Source: Mycetocola saprophilus (lineage in GTDB: Bacteria; Actinomycetota; Actinomycetes; Actinomycetales; Microbacteriaceae). Taken from it: a DNA stretch of 64,000 bases. The DNA is taken from NCBI RefSeq assembly GCF_000718085.1, contig NZ_JOEC01000002.1:372001-436000 (forward strand), read 5' to 3'. Both the position numbers and the translations under genes were made by a program. This document shows, piece by piece, positions 26,278-34,495 of this stretch. The notes below the pieces were generated by a model. That model did no database searches, was not told the origin of the DNA, and saw only the letters and a program-made list of their open reading frames with translations. How positions within the stretch are numbered: position 1 is the first letter of the stretch; every line of letters starts with the position of its first letter.

Positions 26278-27312
26278 ATGACCGAACTGTCCTGGGGACG
26301 CCGCCATCCTTTCCTGCGTGTGATCGCCATCATTCTGGCGATCATTGTGGGGCTGGCCACGCTCACCTGGACGGCGTTTCGGGTGAGCCCGTGGCCCTCG
26401 GCCCTCGTGGTGCGCTCGATGTTTGACCGTGGCGGCGAGGAGATGAACGCGGCGCTAAACCGGCGAGCGGATGCGCTGCCCGTGCAGGTAACCTCGGATG
26501 TGAACTACGGGGATGAGCGCGATACCGTGATGGACATCTACCGTCCCCGGAGCGCCGGTTCCACGCCTCTGCCCACGATCGTGTGGGTGCACGGGGGCGG
26601 CTGGATTTCGGGGGACAAGGGACAGATCGCCAACTACCTGAAGATTCTCGCCGCCGAGGGGTTCACCGTGGTGGGGATCAACTATTCGATTGCCCCCGGG
26701 GCCACCTATCCCACCCCGGTGGTGCAGACCATGTCGGCGCTGGGATTCCTGCTGCACGATGCGCGGGAGTTCGGGATCGATCCCACCAACCTGGTACTGG
26801 CGGGGGATTCGGCCGGCTCGCAGATTGCCGCGCAGGCCGCGACGATCATCACCAACCCCGAGTATGCGCGCGAGGTATCGATCGAGGCCTCGATCCCCGC
26901 ATCCTCGCTGCGCGGGATGGTGCTGGCCTGCGGGGCCTACGACCTCTCGCTGGCGAACGTTGAGGGTCCGTTCGGCGACTTCCTGAAGACCGTGCTGTGG
27001 TCCTACACCGGCACCCGCGACTACGCCTCGGATCCGCGTACCCGCACGGCCTCGGTCCTCAACTACGTGGATAAGAACTTCCCGCCGAGCTTCCTGACCG
27101 CGGGCAACGCTGACTCCCTGGCCCCGCAGTCCGAGGCGATGGCCGACCGGCTGGCGGGACTCGGGGTCGAGGTGGACACGCTGTTTTACCCGAAGGATCA
27201 TGAGCCCGCGCTTCAGCATGAGTATCAGTTTGATCTGAGTAACGCCGACGGGGAGCACGCCCTCGAACGGATTGTGGCGTTTGTGCGCGAGCAGACCGGT
27301 CCGCGTTCGTGA
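26278..27312 (+). CDS. Membrane-anchored alpha/beta-hydrolase (HSL/BD-FAE-type esterase)
   Basis: 344 residues. An N-terminal membrane helix (FLRVIAIILAIIVGLATLTWTAF, 10-32) anchors an extracytoplasmic hydrolase. The oxyanion-hole motif HGGGW is at about 105-109 and the nucleophile elbow GDSAG at about 177-181; FYPKDHEPALQHEYQF holds the likely catalytic His, and a conserved Asp lies in SLAPQSEAM or nearby. These fit the hormone-sensitive-lipase group acting on short acyl esters. It overlaps the DUF998 gene by 4 nt. Confidence 0.9.
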   Translation: MTELSWGRRHPFLRVIAIILAIIVGLATLTWTAFRVSPWPSALVVRSMFDRGGEEMNAALNRRADALPVQVTSDVNYGDERDTVMDIYRPRSAGSTPLPTIVWVHGGGWISGDKGQIANYLKILAAEGFTVVGINYSIAPGATYPTPVVQTMSALGFLLHDAREFGIDPTNLVLAGDSAGSQIAAQAATIITNPEYAREVSIEASIPASSLRGMVLACGAYDLSLANVEGPFGDFLKTVLWSYTGTRDYASDPRTRTASVLNYVDKNFPPSFLTAGNADSLAPQSEAMADRLAGLGVEVDTLFYPKDHEPALQHEYQFDLSNADGEHALERIVAFVREQTGPRS

Positions 27313-28022
27313 GCGGTGCGATGACGCGCGGCCTGAGCGCCGCGCCGGTTCGGGCGGCGTCGCCGCTGCTGGGCGTGAGCCTCGGGCGGATCGGGGCGGC
27401 GCTGGCGGTCCTGGCGCTGATCACGATCTGGGTGATCCGGCTGCGGTATGCGGCGCCCGCCTATGTGAGTGAGCTGGGTGCCGATGGGGCCCCCGATGCC
27501 GGGTGGTTTGCGCTGGCCCTCGGGACGGTTGCGGCCGCCGGGGTGCTGCTGGGCACCGCGGAGCTGCTGCGTATGCAGGTGGGTCCGGGCCGGGGCGCCC
27601 TGCGCGCCGCGCTCTCGGGCGAGAGCCGGGGTGCCGTGCGCGCCGCGCTGCTGGGTGGTTTCTGCCTCATTCTGGCAGGCATCGGTTTCCTGGTTGCCAC
27701 CGTGTATCCGTGCACGGCCCGCTGCCCGGTGCCCGGCGATCCGCTGCATACGATGCGCGATACCGTCCACATCAGCGCGGCGATTGCCGGATTTGCCCTG
27801 GTGGCCATCGCGATGCTCGCGCAGGCGTTCGCCGGAGCCGAGCGCCGAAGCCGGCTGATCGCCTGGGGTGCGGCGATCGGCGTGGCGGTGATTGCCGGGG
27901 TGGGCGGCCTGCTCGCGCTGGCCCACGTGGCGACCGCGCTGGGCGCGTGGTGCGAGCTGGTGGCGACCTCGATCGCGATCCTCTGGTGCGCGACCCGCGG
28001 GGTGGCGCGCGCGAGGGATTAG
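27309..28022 (+). CDS. DUF998-like membrane protein
   Basis: 237 residues with six hydrophobic segments and the DUF998 style: a FLVATVYPCTARCPVPGDPLHTMRDTVHISAAIAGF block with Asp/His residues after helix three, and a closing ALGAWCELVATSIAILW. DUF998 proteins have no established reaction. The GTG start overlaps the esterase stop and the gene end overlaps the converging small membrane gene by 4 nt. Co-transcription with the esterase is likely. Confidence 0.8.
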   Translation: MSGAMTRGLSAAPVRAASPLLGVSLGRIGAALAVLALITIWVIRLRYAAPAYVSELGADGAPDAGWFALALGTVAAAGVLLGTAELLRMQVGPGRGALRAALSGESRGAVRAALLGGFCLILAGIGFLVATVYPCTARCPVPGDPLHTMRDTVHISAAIAGFALVAIAMLAQAFAGAERRSRLIAWGAAIGVAVIAGVGGLLALAHVATALGAWCELVATSIAILWCATRGVARARD

Positions 28023-28330
28023 CGCACGAGCTGCTGGGTGATGATCAGCGATCCGTACCAGAAGACCTGGAGGACGCAGAGGTACAGACCGATCAGGCCG
28101 AGCACGCGGGCGGCCCGGTGTCGGGCGATCGCCAGGATGCTCATCACCAGGCTGATCACCAGGCATCCCAACAGGATGAAGTTCACCGGCGGCAGGATAA
28201 AGAGTACGGGGACCCAGAAGGTGCCCTCGAGCCCGTCGGAGTAGAACATTGCCAGCGTGAACACGGGCAGCACCATTCCGGTGAGGATCGAGATGATGCC
28301 AAAGAAGATCCCGAGTCTCGACTGTTTCAC
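28019..28330 (-). CDS. Small membrane protein of unknown function
   Basis: 103 residues with three predicted membrane helices (LGIFFGIISILTGMVLPVFTLAMF, FWVPVLFILPPVNFILLGCLVISLVMSILAI, VLGLIGLYLCVLQVFWYGSLII). GTG 28330 has GGAAAGG 7-8 nt upstream and TACTAGT at about 28391-28397 could hold the -10. No family recognised. It converges on the DUF998 gene with tail overlap. Confidence 0.7.
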   Translation of the reverse strand: MKQSRLGIFFGIISILTGMVLPVFTLAMFYSDGLEGTFWVPVLFILPPVNFILLGCLVISLVMSILAIARHRAARVLGLIGLYLCVLQVFWYGSLIITQQLVR

Positions 28331-28757
28331 GTGGTGCCTTTCCGGTACTCCGGGCGGATCCCGGGAGCATGATTGTGATGCAGCCTCCAGACTAGTACGC
28401 CCGCTGTTTGGTAATCGCTGTGAAGAGTGAGATCAATCCCTGAGAGGGATGCGGATAACTCCCGGGGCTGAGGGAGGCATCCCTCAGCGATTTCATGCCG
28501 CGTAACCCCACTGTGTGGTGGCGTCGATTCGCCGCGCCCGGTCCACCTGGAGTTACACACATGTAATTACACACAGGTTGTGGATAACTCTGTGAGTAAT
28601 GTGGGGGAAACTCACAACCCGAGGTGGAAAACGCCGTGGTTAACGGGGAGAAGCTGTGGACAACCCTGGGGAAAGTCCCCCGGCCGGATGACGCGCCCGG
28701 GCGTGCACACGCGGCGATGGTGGGGAAAACCGTCCGCGTCGGGTAGTGCGGTATGAG
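28331..28757. other. 427-bp gene-free stretch with a DnaA-box cluster
   Basis: No coding sequence supported. It contains a perfect DnaA box TGTGGATAA (28579-28587), TGTGGACAA (28655-28663) and TGCGGATAA (28450-28458, one mismatch), all in the same orientation. It also has two TTACACACA copies around the palindrome TGTAATTACA (about 28563-28572). The local sequence is more AT-rich than the flanks. No dnaA or dnaN lies nearby, so it is not the standard oriC; a DnaA-titration or regulatory site is possible. Confidence 0.5.
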
Positions 28758-29033
28758 CTAGGCGGGGTTGATCAGCGCGAGCACACTCATCGACACCACC
28801 AGCGCGTTCACCACAACCAGGATGATCGGACCGGCGGTCGGGCCCTGCTTGGCTATGCGGCGCAGCCCGATGAACATCCCCAGGGCACCCAGGATCAGGG
28901 CGGCAGGCAGGGCGAGCGGCGCGAGCAGGATGACATAGACGATCACCAGCACCGGCAGCAGTACCCAGAGCAGCGTGCCCCACCAGGTGGGCCGCGGCTG
29001 TTCGGAAACGGGCTGGTCGCTCGGGGTGCTCAT
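28758..29033 (-). CDS. Small membrane protein of unknown function
   Basis: 91 residues: a 20-residue polar N-terminus (MSTPSDQPVSEQPRPTWWG), then three hydrophobic segments with a basic loop GLRRIAKQG between the second and third. ATG 29033 has GAAGGAT 4-6 nt upstream. The gene lies alone between the DnaA-box region and the DUF3592-like gene. No family assigned. Confidence 0.7.
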   Translation of the reverse strand: MSTPSDQPVSEQPRPTWWGTLLWVLLPVLVIVYVILLAPLALPAALILGALGMFIGLRRIAKQGPTAGPIILVVVNALVVSMSVLALINPA

Positions 29034-29106
29034 CGGGATCCTTCGGTTGTGGGGTGGTTCTCCCGAGCCTAGCGCGCCGTGTCACCGAAACAACGGGCCC
29101 TCGGGG

Positions 29107-29970
29107 TTAGACCGTGTGCTGGGTAAATTCCTCGCGTGTGGTTCCCGGGCCAAACGACCAGAAAATACGCGTGGTGTCCCCGGGGTTCAGCGGGTCAAAG
29201 AGGACGGTCACCGTGGACCCTACCGCCGGAATCAGGGCGCGCTCGAGGCGTACGGTGGGCTGAATCCAGCGTCGGGTTCCCGCGGCATCGGTGAACTGAA
29301 TGGTGAGGCGCCCGAGGACCCGGGCCGCATCGGGGGAGGCCGTGGGGGCGGAGGTGATCAGACCCGGGGTGCGACGTCCGCCGGTGAGGAGGCCATCGAG
29401 GATCATGGTCCGGCGGCGACGCCGGGCGCGCGACACCACGCCGATGATCAGGCTGATCACGCACAGGGTGGTGATGATGCCGGGCCACCACCAGCGTCCG
29501 GCGTACATGATCCACGCCCACACGCCCCAGGTTTCGTCCCGCCCGAAGGCAGGATCCACCGCCATACCGATCTGGTCGGGCTGCACAAAACGTGAGGCCG
29601 CCCAACAGGCGGCGAGACTCCAGCCGATTAGCGCGATGGTCAGCGTGCCCAATACCGGAGTGAACTGGGTGCCGGTAAACCGGGTACCCCACATCCGGTG
29701 CAGGGCAAAGGCGAGAAAGGACCCGATGAATCCGATCGGGAAGAACCAAAAATAGTTCTCGCCGAGGGGGCCGTCCGGGGTATCCGAGAAGATGCTGTTC
29801 AGCGTGGCGGCGCGCAGTAGATCGAAGAGGCCGCTGAAGGCATAGGCGAGCGTGGCACCGGATGCCAGCAGGAGAATACCCCAGAGCGTGGTGAGGAAGG
29901 CGGCGCGGACGCTTCCGCGATATTCGCGCAGGCGGGTGTGGGCGGCGGCCAGCGGATCGGTGGTGCTCAT
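29107..29970 (-). CDS. DUF3592-like membrane protein
   Basis: 287 residues. Four hydrophobic helices lie in residues 22-175 (FLTTLWGILLLASGATLAYAF, YFWFFPIGFIGSFLAFAL, VLGTLTIALIGWSLAACWAA, WWWPGIITTLCVISLIIGVV). A soluble domain follows: GRLTIQFTDAAGTRRWIQPTVRLERALIPAVGSTVTVLFDPLNPGDTTRIF. The 'G-xx-V-x-VLFDPxNP' ending is typical of DUF3592. Function unknown. A TAGGCT box 6 nt upstream of the ATG indicates leaderless transcription from within the end of the EamA gene. Confidence 0.75.
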   Translation of the reverse strand: MSTTDPLAAAHTRLREYRGSVRAAFLTTLWGILLLASGATLAYAFSGLFDLLRAATLNSIFSDTPDGPLGENYFWFFPIGFIGSFLAFALHRMWGTRFTGTQFTPVLGTLTIALIGWSLAACWAASRFVQPDQIGMAVDPAFGRDETWGVWAWIMYAGRWWWPGIITTLCVISLIIGVVSRARRRRRTMILDGLLTGGRRTPGLITSAPTASPDAARVLGRLTIQFTDAAGTRRWIQPTVRLERALIPAVGSTVTVLFDPLNPGDTTRIFWSFGPGTTREEFTQHTV

Positions 29971-29976
29971 GCCGGT

Positions 29977-29982
29977 AGCCTA
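29977..29982 (-). promoter_or_regulatory. -10 box of the DUF3592-like gene (leaderless)
   Basis: TAGGCT on the minus strand, 6 nt before ATG 29970; it overlaps the TAG stop of the EamA gene. Confidence 0.55.
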
Positions 29983-30861
29983 GCGGCGGGGCGCGAGCTC
30001 GGCTAGCAGGCTGAGGCCGATGATCCCCAGGCCGATCCATCCCGGAGGGCCGATGTGTTCGCCGACGATCAGGACCGCGAGGACCGCGGCGATCGCCGGT
30101 TCGGAGAGCGTGAGCATCGTCGCCGTGCTCGCCGGAATGCGGGCGAGCCCAAACCCGAAGAGCAAGTACCCCAGAAACATCGGGATCAGTGCCATATATG
30201 CGGTCACCGCGAGCGGGGCCGGACCGGAGACGATCGGGGCACCGGTGGCCAGCAGGACCGGAATCAACAGCAGCGCCCCGCATCCAAACACCGCGCCCAT
30301 CGAGGCCGAGCGCTCGATGCCGTGCCGCATCATTCGCCGCACGGCATATGAGTAGGCCGCATAGGTGGCCCCGGCGATCAGTCCGAGGATCACCCCGAGG
30401 GGAATGTTGGGGCCCGCGGGCGGGGCAGCGGGACCCTGCGGCAGACACAGCAGAATGCTGCCGATGATGCCCAGGGCCGCGGCCACAAACCAGCGGCCGC
30501 GCAGGCGGGTGCGATCCAGAACCGCCTCCAGCACGGCGGCGAGTAGCGGGGCCGAGGCCAGCGAGATGACCGTGCCCAGCGCCACGCCACCCAGGCGCAT
30601 CGATCCGTAAAAGGCGAGCGGATAGATCGCGACCGAGATCGCCCCGAGCACAAGCATGCCGCGCCGGGCGGCGAGGGCGTGGCGCGAGCGGCGCAGGGCG
30701 GGGAGGGCGATCAGGGCCTGGAGGAGGCCGCCGATTCCCATCGCCGCCGAGCCGATTGCCAGCGCGCCCACCTGGGGAACCAGGCTGGCCGCGGTGCCGG
30801 TGGTACCCCAGAGCAGCGCGGCGGTCAGGACCGCGAGGACGCCGGTGGTGTGACGGCTCAC
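29980..30861 (-). CDS. EamA/DMT-family transporter
   Basis: 293 residues with ten short membrane helices in two EamA repeats (LTAALLWGTTGTAASLVP in the first; LGVILGLIAGATYAAYSYAVRRMM in the second). DMT family proteins export amino acids, metabolites or small drugs; the substrate is unknown. It overlaps the TetR gene by 4 nt, so the two are translated together, and it probably belongs to the MFS-TetR-EamA operon on the minus strand. Confidence 0.9.
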   Translation of the reverse strand: MSRHTTGVLAVLTAALLWGTTGTAASLVPQVGALAIGSAAMGIGGLLQALIALPALRRSRHALAARRGMLVLGAISVAIYPLAFYGSMRLGGVALGTVISLASAPLLAAVLEAVLDRTRLRGRWFVAAALGIIGSILLCLPQGPAAPPAGPNIPLGVILGLIAGATYAAYSYAVRRMMRHGIERSASMGAVFGCGALLLIPVLLATGAPIVSGPAPLAVTAYMALIPMFLGYLLFGFGLARIPASTATMLTLSEPAIAAVLAVLIVGEHIGPPGWIGLGIIGLSLLAELAPRR

Positions 30862-31556
30862 GCGCGGGTCAGGAGCCGCGCGGCGAGTGCGCGCGCGGTG
30901 TGCAGTTGGTCCGAGGTGCCGTCGAGTCCCGCCCGAGCCATCGATCCCTCGAGCAGAAACGAGAGGTGGGTGGCCAGCGTTTCGGCCCGTTCGGCCGCGA
31001 TGGGTGGTGACGAGGGGCCGGCGGTGGCCGGCGAGTCCGTGTCCTCGTCCGAGATGGGCGGTGACGAGGGGTCGGTGTCCAGCGTGTCTGTGTCTTCGGC
31101 CGCGACGAGCCGGTCCAGTTCGCGCCGCAGGATCCGTTCCACCTCCTCCTTATGCCGCCGCACGGCCAGGCGACCCGGATCGCCGGCGGGGAGTTCGGCG
31201 GCCGCATTCAGCAGACCGCAGCCGCGGAACGCGTGATCATAGGCGTCCTCCGCGTGGTCGATATAGGCATCAAACACCGCCAGGATCCGATCCCGCGGGG
31301 TCTCGGCCTCGCGGAGGCGGACGTCGTAGAGGCGAAGCCACTCCTCGTGACGGCGCTCGATATAGGCCTCAACCAGGGCTGATTTGGACGCAAAGTTGTT
31401 GTACAGGCTCATCTTCGCGACCCCGGCGGTGGCGGTGATCGTGTCGATTCCGGTGGCGGCGATCCCGTCCAGATAAAAGTGACGGGCGGCGGCGTCGAGA
31501 AGGCGTTCGCGGGCGGCGCCGCGGCGGGCGCCGATATTTCGGCCCTGTGATTCCAT
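30858..31556 (-). CDS. TetR family transcriptional regulator
   Basis: 232 residues. The N-terminal DNA-binding domain is typical: RERLLDAAARHFYLDGIAATGIDTITATAGVAKMSLYNNFASKSALVEAYIERR (about 15-67). The ligand-binding domain contains an unusual acidic insert near residues 155-195 in which a Ser-Ser-Pro-Pro-Ile segment is duplicated, encoded by an imperfect 48-nt direct repeat. The gene lies 33 nt behind the MFS gene and overlaps the EamA gene, so it probably represses both transporters. GGGGGC before the ATG is a weak ribosome-binding site. Confidence 0.92.
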   Translation of the reverse strand: MESQGRNIGARRGAARERLLDAAARHFYLDGIAATGIDTITATAGVAKMSLYNNFASKSALVEAYIERRHEEWLRLYDVRLREAETPRDRILAVFDAYIDHAEDAYDHAFRGCGLLNAAAELPAGDPGRLAVRRHKEEVERILRRELDRLVAAEDTDTLDTDPSSPPISDEDTDSPATAGPSSPPIAAERAETLATHLSFLLEGSMARAGLDGTSDQLHTARALAARLLTRA

Positions 31557-31588
31557 GCCCCCAGTATTTCTTAAATAGACTCAGCTAC

Positions 31589-32974
31589 CTAATTAATGAG
31601 TTCGGGTCTGCGTCGGCGGACCTTCAGCGCGCTGAGGACCACCGAGGCCAGGGCCGCGAAGACGGCGATCCACAGCACCCCCGCCGCCGCATCCGCCTGC
31701 TTGGCCAGCGAGGCCGCCTCGGCCCCGAACAGGGCGAAGGCCATGCTGACGGCTCCGGAACCGGCCGACTGCCCGATGGTCCGGTTGGTATTGAGCACCG
31801 CCGAGGCCGAGGAGGAGAGTTCAAGCGGTGCCGAGGAGAGCATGTCGCGGTTGTTGGGGCTCTGGAAGGTGCCGAAGCCGAGCCCGCAGATCGCGGTGGC
31901 GATCAGGATCGGCAGGATCGAGGGGTGGGGGCCGGCAATCGCCAACATCAGCAGCCCGACGGTGTAGATGCCGAGGCCCACCAGGGCGAGCACGGCCGGG
32001 CGGATCCGGTCGGCCAGGCGACCGGAGATCGGCGCGACCAGGATGATGACCGCGGGCCACGGGGTGAACAGCAGGGCCGACTGCAGCGGTGTCGCACCAA
32101 ACTCGCTCTGGAAGAGGAAGGGGAGCGCCACGAAGGCGATGCCCTGGGCAAAGAAGGAGGTCCAGGCGGTGAGCACGGCGATCGAGAAGACCCCGTTCCA
32201 GATCCGCGGCGGGATGATCGGACGCGCGGCAACCCGCTCATGCCGAATAAACCACAGGGTGAAGGCGGCACCGATGGCCAGCAGGATGCCCGGCACCCAG
32301 ATTGTGCCGAGATCCACCAGCTGGTTGACACCCAGCAGGAAGGCGGCGATGGCCAGCGCGATCAGCACGGATCCGCGGGCGTCAAAGTTCCCACGCTGCG
32401 CCCGGGTCTTCGGCAGGAAGAGCGCGCCGAGCACAATCGAGATGAGGCCGATGGGCACGTTGATTAGGAACAGCCAGGGCCAGTCGAGACCGGAGAGGAT
32501 CAGGCCGCCGAGGGTGGGGCCGGCGGCGGTGCCGATGGCGACCACCATCGCGTTGATGCCCATCACGCTGCCGATGCGCTGCGGCGGGTAGAGGTAGCGG
32601 AACATGGGGATCACGGCGGCGATGATCATGGCCGATCCGATGCCCTGAACCACCCGGAAGGCGATCAGCCAGCCCAGGCTCGGGGCGAGTGCGCAGGCCA
32701 GCGAGGCCAGGGTGAACAGCGGGGCACCGGCGAGGAACAGGGTGCGCTGGCCGATCTGGTCGCCGAGGGCGCTGGTCATCGGCACCATACAGGCCACCGC
32801 CAGCAGGAATGCGGTGGTCACCCAGACGGTGTCCGAGGGGCCCGCGTGCAGCGAGCGGGAGAGGGCGGGGAGGGCGACGTTGACGATCGAGGCGTCGATG
32901 GTCGCGGTGAGCTGGCAGAGCAGGAGCGCGATCATCGCCAGGAGGCGGCGCAGCGGGGTGATTTCGTGAGGCAT
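31589..32974 (-). CDS. MFS drug transporter, DHA2 type (14 helices)
   Basis: 461 residues. Proton-driven efflux of drugs or toxic compounds. DHA2 markers: LTATIDASIVNVALPALSRSL (motif D1 with TM Asp), GDQIGQRTLFLAGA (motif A), FRVVQGIGSAMIIA (motif B) and GTAAGPTLGGLI (motif C). ATG 32974 opens directly before the first helix region; the longer frame from 33031 adds 19 residues without support, and no Shine-Dalgarno is visible. The TetR and EamA genes follow within 33 nt. The substrate cannot be inferred. Confidence 0.92.
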   Translation of the reverse strand: MPHEITPLRRLLAMIALLLCQLTATIDASIVNVALPALSRSLHAGPSDTVWVTTAFLLAVACMVPMTSALGDQIGQRTLFLAGAPLFTLASLACALAPSLGWLIAFRVVQGIGSAMIIAAVIPMFRYLYPPQRIGSVMGINAMVVAIGTAAGPTLGGLILSGLDWPWLFLINVPIGLISIVLGALFLPKTRAQRGNFDARGSVLIALAIAAFLLGVNQLVDLGTIWVPGILLAIGAAFTLWFIRHERVAARPIIPPRIWNGVFSIAVLTAWTSFFAQGIAFVALPFLFQSEFGATPLQSALLFTPWPAVIILVAPISGRLADRIRPAVLALVGLGIYTVGLLMLAIAGPHPSILPILIATAICGLGFGTFQSPNNRDMLSSAPLELSSSASAVLNTNRTIGQSAGSGAVSMAFALFGAEAASLAKQADAAAGVLWIAVFAALASVVLSALKVRRRRPELIN

Positions 32975-32992
32975 AGTCGATTCGCGCGAGAT

Positions 32993-33008
32993 GTTTAGGA
33001 TTGCTAAC
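32993..33008. promoter_or_regulatory. Possible TetR operator upstream of the MFS operon
   Basis: GTTTAG-GATTG-CTAAC: TTAG and CTAA arms around a 5-nt centre, extended by an imperfect outer base. It lies 19 nt upstream of the MFS start in the divergent region. Confidence 0.35.
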
Positions 33009-33064
33009 GATATGGGCGTAACGTCCGACACACATCGTATATCGCCCCCGCCGTGGATCTCATG

Positions 33065-33070
33065 TACGTT
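33065..33070 (+). promoter_or_regulatory. -10 box of the GNAT gene (leaderless)
   Basis: TACGTT, 6 nt before GTG 33077; this decides the start against GTG 33053 and ATG 33062. Confidence 0.55.
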
Positions 33071-33076
33071 GATCTA

Positions 33077-33616
33077 GTGATTGACCCCGTACACCTTCCC
33101 CTCGGTATTACGCTGCGTGATCTGCGCGAGGGTGATGAGACGGCGCTTGTTGCCGCCTATGAACGTAACCGTGAGCACCTGGCACCGTGGGACCCGGCGC
33201 GTCCCGAGGACTATTACACCGAGCGCTGGCAGGCCGAGGACGTTCTCCGGCAGATTGCCACCCGCGATGCCGGTTCCACGTATCCGGTGGTGCTCACCCA
33301 CGACGGGGAGATTGTGGGGCGCTCTGCCCTCACCGCGATCATCCGGGGTCCGCTGCAGAGCGCGTTCCTGGGGTACTGGGTGGATGCCCGATTTACCGGC
33401 GGCGGGGTGGCCTCGGCGGTCGCGGCCGAGATGATCCGGCTCGCGCGCGAGGACCTCAAGCTGCACCGGCTGGAGGCCGGGGCCATGCTGCACAACACGG
33501 GATCCCGGCGGGTTCTTGAACGGAACGGGTTCGAGTACATCGGGATCGCCAAGCGCTACCTGCGTATCGCCGGCGAGTGGCAGGACCACGCACTGTATCA
33601 GCGCATCCTGGAGTAG
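33077..33616 (+). CDS. GNAT acetyltransferase, RimJ/RimL type
   Basis: 179 residues. Acetyl-CoA-dependent acetylation of a protein N-terminus or small amine. ITLRDLREGDETALVAAYERNREHLAPWDP is the RimJ/RimL-type N-terminus, GYWVDARFTGGGVASAVAAEMIRLA holds the acetyl-CoA pyrophosphate loop (normally R/QxxGxG/A, here TGGGVA), and NTGSRRVLERNGFEYIGIAKRYLRIAGEWQDHALYQRI is the typical C-terminal half. Substrate unknown. It is divergent from the MFS operon; regulation may be shared. Confidence 0.9.
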   Translation: MIDPVHLPLGITLRDLREGDETALVAAYERNREHLAPWDPARPEDYYTERWQAEDVLRQIATRDAGSTYPVVLTHDGEIVGRSALTAIIRGPLQSAFLGYWVDARFTGGGVASAVAAEMIRLAREDLKLHRLEAGAMLHNTGSRRVLERNGFEYIGIAKRYLRIAGEWQDHALYQRILE

Positions 33617-33631
33617 GCCCGGGGTTCCGGG

Positions 33632-33637
33632 TAGGGT
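33632..33637 (+). promoter_or_regulatory. -10 box of the methyltransferase gene (leaderless)
   Basis: TAGGGT, 6 nt before ATG 33644. Confidence 0.6.
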
Positions 33638-33643
33638 CGGAGC

Positions 33644-34246
33644 ATGGTCGATGATCCCGGTATTCGAGACGCCTACGATTCTCGCGCCGCCGAATATATC
33701 GAGGTGTTGGGGAGCATCGAGTCGGCGGCGGCCCCGGATCGTGAACTGATCGACTCCTGGGTGCGAGGGCTTGCGGGGCCGGTGCTGGATGTGGGGTGCG
33801 GGCCCGGCCACTGGACCGAGTTTTTGCGCACCCGCGGTGCCTCTGCGGTGGGGATCGACCCGGTGCCGGCGTTCATCTCGCATGCGCGTGCGCGGTATCC
33901 GGATGCGCGTTTTCGGGAGGGCGCGGTACAGGATCTGCCGGCGGCGGATCGGAGTATCGGCGGGATTCTCGCCTGGTACTCCCTTATTCACCTCTCGCCC
34001 ACCGAGCTGGACGGGGCGCTCGCCGAATGCGCGCGGGTGGTGGTCCCGGGTGGCGGTTTGGCGGTCGGGTTTTTCACCGGTCCCGTGGTGGCTTCCTTTG
34101 ATCATGCGGTGGTCACCGCCTATGCCTGGCCAACCGCGGAGTTGGCCGCGCGGATCGAGGCGGTGGGATTCGGCGTGCTGGAGACCCATGAGCGCACCGA
34201 CCCGGGGGCGCGTCCGCACGGTGCGATCCTGGCGTTGAGGCGTTGA
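33644..34246 (+). CDS. Class I SAM-dependent methyltransferase
   Basis: 200 residues. The SAM-binding core is clear: VLDVGCGPGHW (motif I, about residues 46-56), AVGIDPVPAF (acidic motif II), FREGAVQDLPA, and VVVPGGGLAVGFF. The substrate is unknown; the fold is the UbiE/MenG-type small-molecule group. The last codons and the stop lie in a four-unit octanucleotide repeat (GGCGTTGA), which makes the C-terminal end potentially variable. Confidence 0.88.
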   Translation: MVDDPGIRDAYDSRAAEYIEVLGSIESAAAPDRELIDSWVRGLAGPVLDVGCGPGHWTEFLRTRGASAVGIDPVPAFISHARARYPDARFREGAVQDLPAADRSIGGILAWYSLIHLSPTELDGALAECARVVVPGGGLAVGFFTGPVVASFDHAVVTAYAWPTAELAARIEAVGFGVLETHERTDPGARPHGAILALRR

Positions 34247-34262
34247 GGCGTTGAGGCGTTGA
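34231..34262 (+). repeat. Octanucleotide tandem repeat at a gene's stop codon
   Basis: GGCGTTGA repeated four times (34231-34238, 34239-34246, 34247-34254, 34255-34262). The second unit supplies the TGA of the methyltransferase. As 8 is not a multiple of 3, unit gain or loss before the stop would change the C-terminus. Confidence 0.85.
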
Positions 34263-34320
34263 GGCGCAACGGCGCAGCGGCGTTGAGCTGTGGGGTTGGA
34301 AGCTTTGGGTCTCGGCGACG

Positions 34321-34495
34321 CGGACTCGAAGCGGGGTGAGGTCGCGGAGGGTTCCGAACACACAGCGGGGTGAGCCCTCGGTGGTGGCCGAACTCGAAGC
34401 AAATGCCGAACTCGACGCGGGTGCCGAACACACAGCGGGGTGGACTCTCGGAGGTCACCGAACTCGACGCGGGTGCCGAACCCCTCCGCAGATCT
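34321..34495. repeat. Imperfect repeats with a 70-nt period
   Basis: CCGAACACACAGCGGGGTG occurs at 34354-34372 and 34424-34442 (70 nt apart), with a degenerate third copy starting at about 34321. Sub-blocks GCCGAACTCGA(A/C)GC recur within. The 247-bp stretch between the methyltransferase and the pseudouridine synthase holds no supported gene. Confidence 0.7.

Noticed and set aside
28324..28339. Possible parS site
   Set aside because: TGTTTCACGTG matches one side of TGTTTCACGTGAAACA but the rest (GTGCC) does not; 12 of 16 is too weak and it overlaps a start codon.
28331..28757. Replication origin
   Set aside because: Only three DnaA boxes, no dnaA, dnaN, recF or gyrB nearby.
34231..34495. 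CRISPR array
   Set aside because: The repeats are too divergent, spacers are themselves repeats, and no cas gene exists in the window. The helicase repeats are coding.
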